Origin: JBJHBY01 sp050485745
GTDB lineage: Bacteria > Pseudomonadota > Gammaproteobacteria > Pseudomonadales > CAMLJR01
DNA: 14,581 nucleotides
Direction: 5' to 3'
Assembly: GCA_050485745.1 (NCBI GenBank)
Contig: JBJHBY010000073.1
Span: 1-14,581, forward strand
The position numbers and the translations under genes were made by a program. Shown one piece after another: positions 7,651 through 13,780 of this stretch. Position 1 is the first letter of the stretch, and the number at the start of each line of letters is the position of its first letter. The notes beneath the pieces were generated by a model. The model worked only from the letters and a program-made list of their open reading frames with translations, had not been told where the DNA came from and did not search any database.

Positions 7651-8834
7651 CGCAGCCCTCGCATGCGCAGGGCCTGGTCGCGGGGCGGGGTGCCCGCCGG
7701 CACGCTGCCGCCGCGGGCCAGCAGTACCTGCTCACCCTCGCGCAGTCCGCTGCGCACCTCCGCGGTGACGCGGTTACTGACGCCGATTTCGATATCGCGC
7801 TCTGTGAGACGCCCGTTCTCGATCACCGTCGCCCGGTAGCGCCCTGCGCGGCGATCCAGGGGCTGCAGGGCGGCCATCGGTACGATGATCACGTCGCGTG
7901 CGGCGCTGGCGATGAAGAACACCTGGGCGGTCATCTGGGTCATCAGGCTGCCCCGGGGGTTGTCGACGTCGAACAGGGCGGTATACAGCACCACGTTGTT
8001 GACCACCTCCGGCGTGGGCAGGATCTGGCGCAGGCTGCCCTGCCAGCGCCGAGGCGAGCCGAGAGTGGTGAAGTAGGCCTCCATGCCGGGCTGCAGCCGC
8101 GCCACGTCGGCCTCGGACACCTGGGTCCACACGGTCATGGTGGAGAGGTCGGCAATACGCAGAATCACCGGCGCCATCTGATTGGCGTTCAGGGTCTGGC
8201 CCTGCTTGGCCTCCAGCGACACCACGGTACCGCTCATCGGGGCGAAGATGCGGGTGAATCCGAGGGTGGCCTCGTCGCCGCGCAGGGTAGACTCGGTCTG
8301 CCGGATCTGCGCCTCCAGCGCCTGGATCTGGGCGCGTGTGGTGAGGGTGGCGGCACGGGCGACCTGATAGGCATCCTCGCTGGTGGCATCGTCGGCGCGC
8401 AGCTGTTGCTGGCGCCGGTACTGGTCCTCGGCCAGGGCCAGCTGTGCGCGGCGCTCCAGCAGCTGTGCGCGCTGTGCCTCGAGCTGGGCGCGCACGGCTT
8501 CCACGCGGGCCACCAGCACCGCGGGGTCGATCTCCGCCAGCAGGTCGCCTTCCTCAACGCTGTCGCCCACGGCGACGTGCAGGCGCTCCAGCTGCCCGGA
8601 CACCTGTGCACCGACATCCACGTAGCCCTTGGGCTGCAGATTGCCGAGCGCTGTGACCGTATCCTCTACGTCGCCGCGTGCGACAGTGACACTGACCACA
8701 TCGGCCAGCGGGTCGCGGTCGCCGCGCAGCGTCAGTATCGCGACGACAACGGCAACGATGGCGAGGACGACGGCCAGGGCCATCCAGGGGTGGCGCGGCG
8801 GTGGGCTGGCAGGGCTGTCGCTGAGTGTGTTCAT
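7647..8834 (-). CDS. macA: MacA-type periplasmic adaptor (membrane fusion protein)
   Basis: 395 residues, first gene of the minus-strand efflux operon, starting at the ATG at 8832-8834 with no strong ribosome site. A single membrane anchor lies at about residues 17-36 (WMALAVVLAIVAVVVAIL). Next come the barrel-sandwich half GYVDVGAQVSGQLERLHVAV and GDLLAEIDP, a long helical hairpin rich in Gln, Arg and Glu (about 105-185), then the second half APMSGTVVSLEAKQGQTLNA and the beta-barrel and membrane-proximal domains. HlyD/AcrA-like adaptors of this kind form a hexamer bridging MacB and the outer-membrane channel. The gene is divergent from the radical SAM gene across 215 bases. Pairing with macB makes MacA much more likely than an RND adaptor. 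Confidence 0.92.
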   Translation of the reverse strand: MNTLSDSPASPPPRHPWMALAVVLAIVAVVVAILTLRGDRDPLADVVSVTVARGDVEDTVTALGNLQPKGYVDVGAQVSGQLERLHVAVGDSVEEGDLLAEIDPAVLVARVEAVRAQLEAQRAQLLERRAQLALAEDQYRRQQQLRADDATSEDAYQVARAATLTTRAQIQALEAQIRQTESTLRGDEATLGFTRIFAPMSGTVVSLEAKQGQTLNANQMAPVILRIADLSTMTVWTQVSEADVARLQPGMEAYFTTLGSPRRWQGSLRQILPTPEVVNNVVLYTALFDVDNPRGSLMTQMTAQVFFIASAARDVIIVPMAALQPLDRRAGRYRATVIENGRLTERDIEIGVSNRVTAEVRSGLREGEQVLLARGGSVPAGTPPRDQALRMRGLR

Positions 8835-8860
8835 GGCGGTCCGGTGATGGGTTGGTCGCG

Positions 8861-8870
8861 TATCATGATA
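8861..8870. promoter_or_regulatory. Short perfect palindrome in the divergent macA/radical SAM gap
   Basis: TATCATGATA is a perfect 10-bp palindrome 26 bases upstream of the macA start, the most AT-rich spot in that part of the gap. It could be an operator or contain -10-like hexamers (TATCAT on both strands), but I find no -35 at proper spacing on either strand. The rest of the 215-base gap shows no convincing promoter, hairpin or small gene. Confidence 0.3.
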
Positions 8871-9049
8871 GGGAACAAACGCCTCCGCGCGCAGACCCGG
8901 CGGGGCAAATTTCCCGGGTTTTACATACCTTTACCGAGACGGTCGCGGCGTTTACACCGCTTGCCGGTGAGGCGGGGCTGGGCATCGGGTCTGTTTTCAG
9001 GCAGGCTGCCGAAGCGGACCGCTTACCGGTATTGCATTGGCAGGAGGAC

Positions 9050-9997
9050 ATGGATTTGGAAAGCGGGCTGGAGACAATTCCACTGCACGAGGCGCGTGGC
9101 GACGACTGGTATCGGACGCCCGCCGGGGAGCCTCGGGGCTACATCGACCTGCAGCGCCTGCGTGAGGTCTGGTTCCATACCGGCACCGCCTGCAATCTCG
9201 CCTGCCCTTTCTGTCTTGAGGGATCGAAGCCCGGGGATGATCGGCTTGGGGTGGTGTGCTTCGGCGAGGTGCAACCGCTGATCGACGAGGCGGTTTCCCT
9301 GGGCGTGGAGCAGTTTTCCTTCACTGGAGGCGAGCCCTTTCTGGCGCGCGACCTGCCGCGCATGCTGGCCTATGCGGCGGCGCGGCGGCCTTGCCTGGTC
9401 CTGACCAATGGCACCCGACCCCTGTTGCAGCGCCTGCCGCAGCTGCGCCCGCTGGCGACGGCGGCGCACCCGGTATCGTTCCGGGTCAGCATCGACTGGC
9501 CGGATGTTGCCCGCCACGAAGCGGGGCGGGGCGTGGGAACCTTTGCCGAGGCCTTCGAGGCGCTGTGCGCCCTGCACGACCTGGGTTTTCCGGTCTCCCT
9601 GGCGCGGCAGTGGGCACCGGACGAGGATACTTCCGCCGTGGAGGCGGCCTACCGCGACTGGTTTCGCCACTACGGCCTGCCGGAGACACTGCGCCTGGTG
9701 GCCTTCCCCGATTTTGCCCCACCGGGTGCGCATCGCGATGTACCGGCGATCACCGAACACTGCATGACGACGTACCAGACCGCGGATACCCGCGCGCACT
9801 TCATGTGCGCCTTCAGCCGCATGGTGGTGAAGCGTGACGGTCGCATGCGCGTCTTTGCCTGCACGCTGGTGGACGACGACGACCGCTACGAACTCGGTGG
9901 CAACCTGCGCGAGAGCCTGGGACCAAGAGTCATGCTGGGCCATCACCGCTGCTTCAGTTGTTTCAGTCACGGCTCTTCCTGCAGCGAGGTGGGTTGA
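9050..9997 (+). CDS. Radical SAM protein with SPASM-like C-terminal cysteines
   Basis: 315 residues from the ATG at 9050. AGGAGG at 9042-9047 is only two bases away, so the TTG at 9056 (eight bases) is a real alternative; the frame is open upstream but reads like non-coding sequence. C48, C52 and C55 form the CxxxCxxC motif that holds the [4Fe-4S] cluster used to cleave S-adenosylmethionine, and TGGEP (GGE at 93-95) is the SAM-binding motif. At the C-terminus C253, G264, C271, C301, C304 and C311 follow the spacing style of SPASM domains, which hold auxiliary clusters in enzymes that modify peptides. The product is unknown. Only two bases separate it from the TVP38-flavoprotein gene, so they form an operon. 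No precursor-peptide gene is evident beside it. Confidence 0.85.
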   Translation: MDLESGLETIPLHEARGDDWYRTPAGEPRGYIDLQRLREVWFHTGTACNLACPFCLEGSKPGDDRLGVVCFGEVQPLIDEAVSLGVEQFSFTGGEPFLARDLPRMLAYAAARRPCLVLTNGTRPLLQRLPQLRPLATAAHPVSFRVSIDWPDVARHEAGRGVGTFAEAFEALCALHDLGFPVSLARQWAPDEDTSAVEAAYRDWFRHYGLPETLRLVAFPDFAPPGAHRDVPAITEHCMTTYQTADTRAHFMCAFSRMVVKRDGRMRVFACTLVDDDDRYELGGNLRESLGPRVMLGHHRCFSCFSHGSSCSEVG

Positions 9998-9999
9998 GC

Positions 10000-12147
10000 A
10001 TGTCGCGTCGGCGCCTGATCGTCCTGGTTCTGTTCATCGCCGCCATCGCGGCATTCTTCTGGTTCGACCTCGGCCGCTTTCTGACCCTCGAATTTCTGCG
10101 CGGCAGCCTCGATCAGTTTCACGTCTTCCACGCGGCGCATCCGCTGCTGACCCCGGTCCTGTTCTTCGGCTTTTATGTAGCCGTTACCGCACTGTCCGTG
10201 CCCGGGGCGGCGATCATGACCATTGCCGCCGGGGCGTTATTCGGGCTGGGGGCGGGGACGCTGCTGGTGTCCTTTGCCGCCAGCATCGGCGCTACTCTGG
10301 CCTTCCTGGTATCGCGGCTGTTGCTGCGGGAGGTCGTACAGCGCCACTTCGGTGAGCGCCTGCGGGCCATCAACGAGGGGATGCGCAAGGATGGCGCCTA
10401 CTACCTGTTCACCCTGCGCCTCGTACCGGCATTTCCGTTCTTTGTGATCAATCTGGTGATGGGCCTGACCCCGATCCGCACCTGGACTTTCTACTGGGTC
10501 AGCCAGGTCGGCATGCTCGCGGGCACCATCGTCTACGTCAACGCGGGCACGCAGCTGGCGGATGTCGAATCCACCGGGGATCTGCTCTCCCTGCCGCTGA
10601 TTGGCGCTTTCGTGCTGCTGGGCCTGTTCCCCTGGCTGGCCCGGGCTGTGACGCGCGGGGTCAATCGCCTGCGCGTGTACCGGGGCTGGCGTCGCCCGCG
10701 CCGCTTCGACCGCAACCTCATCGTGATCGGCGCCGGATCTGCGGGCCTGGTGAGCGCCTATATCGCCGCTGCAGTGAAGGCCAGTGTCACCCTGGTGGAG
10801 CGCGGCGCCATGGGTGGGGATTGCCTCAATACCGGCTGCGTGCCTTCCAAGGCCCTGATCCGGAGCGCGCGGGTCAATGACACGATCCGGCGGGCCCCTG
10901 CCTTTGGTCTGAGCGTGCCGCCGGCGAGTGTGCGTTTTGGTGAGGTCATGGCCCGGGTGCATGAGGTCATCCGGCGCATCGAGCCGCATGATTCGGTGGC
11001 GCGCTATACCGGGTTGGGGGTGGATGTGCGCCAGGGCAATGCCCGGTTGGTCTCGCCCTGGGAAGTGGAGATTGAGGACGAGACGGGCACCCGGTGCCTC
11101 AGCGCGCGCAGCATCGTGATCGCCACGGGGGGCGAGCCGTTGGTCCCGCCGATCCCTGGTCTGGCCGATATCGACTACCTGACCTCGGACACGCTCTGGA
11201 ATCTCACTGAACAGCCGCGGCGCCTGCTGGTGCTCGGGGGCGGGCCGATTGGTTGCGAACTGGCCCAGGCCTTCGCTCGACTCGGTTCGCAGGTCACCCT
11301 GGTGCAGCGCGCCGAGTGCCTGCTGGTGCGCGAGGACCAGGAGGCCTCGGAGCAATTGCAGCGCGCCCTGCGCAACGATGGCGTCGAACTGTTGCTGCAG
11401 CATGAGGCGGTGGCCTTCGAGCGGGCAGGGGAAGAGGCGGTCGCCATCCTCAACGGGCCGGACGGGGAACGCCGCGTGGCTGCCGATCGCGTACTGGTGG
11501 CGGTGGGGCGGCGCGCCCGAACCGAAGGCCTGGGGCTGGAGCAACTGGGCATTGCCGTTGCGGCGGATGGCAGCCTGGCCCTCAATGATTATCTGGAAAC
11601 ACGCTTTCCCAATATCCGTGCCTGTGGTGACGTGGCCGGCCCCTATCAGTTCACCCATGTGGCGGCACACCAGGCCTGGTATGCGGCGGTGAACGGCCTG
11701 TTCGGCCTGTTCCGCAAGTTCAGGGTGGATTACCGCGTTATCCCCTGGTGCACCTTTACCAGCCCGGAGATTGCCCATGTCGGGCTCAATGAGCGCGAGG
11801 CCCGCGCCCGGGGTGTGGCCTGTGAGGTGACCCGCTACGGCATTGACGACCTGGACCGGGCCATCGCCGATGGCGTTGATCAAGGCTTCGTCAAGGTGCT
11901 GACCGCCCCCGGCAGCGATCGCATCCTCGGCGTCACCATCGTCGGTGAGCACGCCGGCGACCTGATCGCCGAATACGTGCTGGCGATGAAGCACAAGCTG
12001 GGCCTGAACAAGATTCTCGGCACCATTCACATCTACCCGACGCTGGCCGAGGCCAACAAGTTTGCGGCGGGGGAGTGGAAGAAAGCCCATGCGCCCCAGG
12101 GGTTGCTGGCCTGGGTGCAGCGTTTCCATCGCTGGCGGCTGGGCTGA
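10000..12147 (+). CDS. TVP38/TMEM64 membrane domain fused to mercuric-reductase-like FAD oxidoreductase
   Basis: 715 residues from the ATG at 10000, with GAGG at 9986-9989. Residues 1-220 form a VTT/TVP38 domain: several membrane helices, the SVPGAAIMTIAAGALFG stretch and the LRLVPAFPF motif. Residues 240-715 form a class I pyridine-nucleotide disulfide oxidoreductase: FAD motif GAGSAG (244-249), redox disulfide C275-C280 in GGDCLNTGCVPSK, NAD(P)H motif GGGPIG (413-418), an ACGDVAGP FAD segment, and a dimer domain ending HIYPTLAE. The catalytic His of lipoamide dehydrogenase and glutathione reductase is Tyr679 here, as in MerA, but there is no N-terminal metal-binding domain and no C-terminal Cys pair. 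Such fusions are known in databases, with unknown function. I infer a membrane-tethered disulfide or electron-transfer flavoenzyme working with the radical SAM protein; mercury reduction is doubtful. Confidence 0.9.
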   Translation: MSRRRLIVLVLFIAAIAAFFWFDLGRFLTLEFLRGSLDQFHVFHAAHPLLTPVLFFGFYVAVTALSVPGAAIMTIAAGALFGLGAGTLLVSFAASIGATLAFLVSRLLLREVVQRHFGERLRAINEGMRKDGAYYLFTLRLVPAFPFFVINLVMGLTPIRTWTFYWVSQVGMLAGTIVYVNAGTQLADVESTGDLLSLPLIGAFVLLGLFPWLARAVTRGVNRLRVYRGWRRPRRFDRNLIVIGAGSAGLVSAYIAAAVKASVTLVERGAMGGDCLNTGCVPSKALIRSARVNDTIRRAPAFGLSVPPASVRFGEVMARVHEVIRRIEPHDSVARYTGLGVDVRQGNARLVSPWEVEIEDETGTRCLSARSIVIATGGEPLVPPIPGLADIDYLTSDTLWNLTEQPRRLLVLGGGPIGCELAQAFARLGSQVTLVQRAECLLVREDQEASEQLQRALRNDGVELLLQHEAVAFERAGEEAVAILNGPDGERRVAADRVLVAVGRRARTEGLGLEQLGIAVAADGSLALNDYLETRFPNIRACGDVAGPYQFTHVAAHQAWYAAVNGLFGLFRKFRVDYRVIPWCTFTSPEIAHVGLNEREARARGVACEVTRYGIDDLDRAIADGVDQGFVKVLTAPGSDRILGVTIVGEHAGDLIAEYVLAMKHKLGLNKILGTIHIYPTLAEANKFAAGEWKKAHAPQGLLAWVQRFHRWRLG

Positions 12148-12168
12148 GGCCCTGGGCGGCACCGCATA

Positions 12169-12198
12169 CTCACCCGGCGATGCCGCTCGCCGGGTGAG
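12169..12198 (+). terminator. Strong hairpin after the TVP38-flavoprotein gene
   Basis: CTCACCCGGCG (12169-12179) and CGCCGGGTGAG (12188-12198) pair perfectly over 11 bp, plus an inner A-T pair, leaving a six-base loop. It lies 21 bases after the stop codon and just before the next promoter, the expected place for a terminator. No T-run follows directly; a short TTTT occurs only 13 bases further on, inside the promoter. Confidence 0.55.
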
Positions 12199-12207
12199 CA
12201 AGGCCAC

Positions 12208-12236
12208 TTGATTTTAAATATAACGTCAGTTATAAA
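12208..12236 (+). promoter_or_regulatory. Sigma70-type promoter of the DegT-family gene
   Basis: TTGATT (12208-12213) and TATAAA (12231-12236) are separated by exactly 17 bases and match the -35 and -10 consensus at four and five of six positions. This is the most AT-rich stretch of the window. Predicted transcription starts near 12243, giving a leader of about 42 bases before the ATG at 12285. Confidence 0.75.
12219..12234. promoter_or_regulatory. Operator-like palindrome overlapping the -10 element
   Basis: TATAAC (12219-12224) and GTTATA (12229-12234) are perfect 6-bp inverted half-sites around the four bases GTCA. The right half covers the first four bases of the -10 hexamer, so a dimeric regulator bound here would block RNA polymerase. 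No candidate regulator gene lies in the window. AT-rich sequence makes chance palindromes more likely. Confidence 0.45.
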
Positions 12237-12245
12237 ACGAGTCCT

Positions 12246-12262
12246 GCCGCGAATTTCGCGGC
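12246..12262 (+). promoter_or_regulatory. 5'-leader hairpin of the DegT-family mRNA
   Basis: GCCGCGAATTTCGCGGC is a perfect odd palindrome (8-base arms around a central T) that can fold as a 6-bp GC stem with loop AATTT. It begins within a few bases of the predicted transcription start and ends ten bases before the ribosome site GAGG (12273-12276). A 5'-terminal stem of this kind may stabilise the mRNA; it does not hide the ribosome site. Confidence 0.45.
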
Positions 12263-12284
12263 CTCTACCTGTGAGGACATTGCC

Positions 12285-13499
12285 ATGCCACGTGAACAAC
12301 GCGTCATCCGCTACGGCGGTGCCATGCTCGACCAGAAAGAGATCGATGCCGTCGTCAACGTGATGCAGACCTCCATGTCGGTGGGGGAGAAGGTCATGGC
12401 CTTCGAGCAGCAGTGCTCGAAGCTGCTGGGCAAGAAGTATGGTGTCATGGTCAATTCCGGCAGCTCCGCGTTGATGCTGGCCATGCGCCTGATCAATCTG
12501 CCCAGGGGCTCCGAAGTCATCACCCCGGTGCTGACCTTCTCCACCGATATCGCCAGCATCGTGCATGCCGGTTATATCCCGGCTTTCGTCGACGTGGAGC
12601 TGGATACCTACCAGATCGACATCGATCGCATCGAGCGCATGATCACCCCCAACACCCGCGCCATGCTGGTGCCCAACCTGGTGGGCAACATGCCGGACTG
12701 GGACCGCCTGCGCGAGATCGCCGATCGCCACAAGCTGATCCTGATCGAGGACAGCTGCGACACCCTGGGCGGCACCTTCCGCGGCCGCCCCTGTGGTGAG
12801 CGCGCGGATATCTCCCTGACCAGCTTCTCGATCTTCCACATCATCACCTGCCTCGGCAACGGCGGCATGGTCTGCACCAATGATGAGAAGCTCTGGGACC
12901 GTGGCCTGATGCTGCGCTGCTGGGGTCGCTCCTCGGAGAAATACCTGTACGGGACCAGGCAAAAGGACAGCGATGGCCGCTTCCTGGAGCAGATGGACGG
13001 CGTCGAGTACGACGGCATGTTCATCTTCGAGGACATCGCCTACGGGTTCATTCCCAACGAGGCGGGTGCGGCTTTCGGCATCGAGCAGCTGAACAAGCTG
13101 GATGAGTTTTCCCGGTTGCGCACGCGTCTGTTCGACAAGCACACCGCGTTCCTGAAGAAGCATGAGGATGTGTTCATCCTGCCGCGGCTGCTGGACGAGG
13201 TGGTGACCACCTGGATCTGCTACCCGGTGCAGTTGCGCCCGGAACTGGGCTGGAGCCGTCGCGAACTGCAGGTTCACCTGGAGGAAAACGGCATCTTCAC
13301 CCGGGTGATTTTCTCTGGCAACGCCACGCGCCAGCCGATGATGAAGGGTGTGGAGTACCGGGCCGACCCCGACGGTTACCCGATGGCGGACCAGGTCATG
13401 GAGAATGGCCTGATGCTGCCTTGCCATCCCACCATGACCGACGAGGATTGCGATTACCTCTATGAGGTCCTGGAGGAGTTCATCGCCGCCAGACGGTAG
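12285..13499 (+). CDS. DegT/DnrJ/EryC1-fold enzyme with His in place of the PLP lysine (sugar 3-dehydratase-like)
   Basis: 404 residues from the ATG at 12285, GAGG eight bases upstream. The fold-type I PLP features are present: phosphate-side NSGSSA (57-62), and IEDSCDTLGG with D156 to contact the pyridine nitrogen. The usual internal lysine in SFxxxK is His185 in SFSIFHIIT, checked codon by codon. His here, together with an EDxCD motif, is the mark of 3-dehydratases such as ColD (GDP-4-keto-6-deoxymannose) and RfbH/E1 (CDP-sugar), which bind PLP or PMP without a Schiff base. The RfbH iron-sulfur cysteine cluster is missing: the matching region reads LRCWGRSSEKY. So it resembles ColD more than RfbH, but no nucleotide-sugar or transferase gene lies beside it. 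The likely role is deoxy-sugar chemistry for surface glycans, with the exact substrate unknown. It has its own promoter and stands alone. Confidence 0.85.
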   Translation: MPREQRVIRYGGAMLDQKEIDAVVNVMQTSMSVGEKVMAFEQQCSKLLGKKYGVMVNSGSSALMLAMRLINLPRGSEVITPVLTFSTDIASIVHAGYIPAFVDVELDTYQIDIDRIERMITPNTRAMLVPNLVGNMPDWDRLREIADRHKLILIEDSCDTLGGTFRGRPCGERADISLTSFSIFHIITCLGNGGMVCTNDEKLWDRGLMLRCWGRSSEKYLYGTRQKDSDGRFLEQMDGVEYDGMFIFEDIAYGFIPNEAGAAFGIEQLNKLDEFSRLRTRLFDKHTAFLKKHEDVFILPRLLDEVVTTWICYPVQLRPELGWSRRELQVHLEENGIFTRVIFSGNATRQPMMKGVEYRADPDGYPMADQVMENGLMLPCHPTMTDEDCDYLYEVLEEFIAARR

Positions 13500-13502
13500 G
13501 CC

Positions 13503-13527
13503 GGGTCAGCCGCAACGTCGCGTCTTA
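13503..13527 (+). repeat. Degenerate third copy of the REP-like arm
   Basis: Directly after the DegT-family stop codon, GGGTCAGCCGCAACG and the following GCGT resemble the left arm at 13532 in the same orientation (about 16 of 21 aligned bases agree by eye). It looks like an eroded copy of the same repeat, but it is short and may be partly chance. Confidence 0.4.
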
Positions 13528-13531
13528 GGCT

Positions 13532-13687
13532 GGTTTAGCCGCAAAGCGGCGTAACCCGGCGTCACCACCGGCGCCAGAAATTCCCCGGAATTTCCCACGA
13601 GGCTCCCCGGAATCGTTCCAGAACCCACCTCGGTGCGAGGTTCGATGACGGTGAGAGCGCCGGGTTACGCCGCTTTGCGGCTAACCC
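13532..13687. repeat. REPIN-like element: two inverted REP-like palindromes
   Basis: The 30-base arms at 13532-13561 and 13658-13687 are inverted copies with one mismatch. Each arm is itself an imperfect palindrome: in the right arm GGGTTA, a bulged C, GCCGC, loop TTT, GCGGC, TAACCC. This is the layout of a REPIN or BIME, a non-autonomous mobile unit spread by REP-associated tyrosine transposases, or a small MITE. The centre holds further symmetry: GAAATTCC-CC-GGAATTTC (13577-13594) and ACCTCG-GTG-CGAGGT (13627-13641), and CCCCGGAAT occurs twice. No transposase is in the window. The whole gap 13500-13780 is otherwise free of genes. In RNA the arms could terminate or stabilise transcripts of the flanking genes. 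Confidence 0.75.
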
Positions 13688-13780
13688 AGCGATACTGGAG
13701 TAGCATGAAAATGGGCCTGGACCGGGGTGTGGATTAGTGGCTCCCGGGTATCTCGTTGTTCTGGCTGCAAGGAGTCGTCG

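Noticed and set aside
5671..7839. A 722-codon open frame on the plus strand antisense to macB and macA
   Set aside because: Its translation is rich in His, Gln, Gly and Arg with no domain, and it mirrors the strongly supported macB frame. Long antisense frames are expected in GC-rich coding DNA.
8825..9049. An N-terminal extension of the radical SAM protein in the open frame upstream of ATG 9050
   Set aside because: The translated stretch has no family-like content, lacks a ribosome site and overlaps the macA start region.
10237..12207. A 656-codon open frame antisense to the TVP38-flavoprotein gene
   Set aside because: The sense frame has full FAD and NAD(P)H motifs; the antisense product has low-complexity composition and no ribosome site or family feature.
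12033..13427. A 464-codon open frame antisense to the DegT-family gene
   Set aside because: It crosses the promoter and hairpin region and is a composition shadow of the DegT gene.
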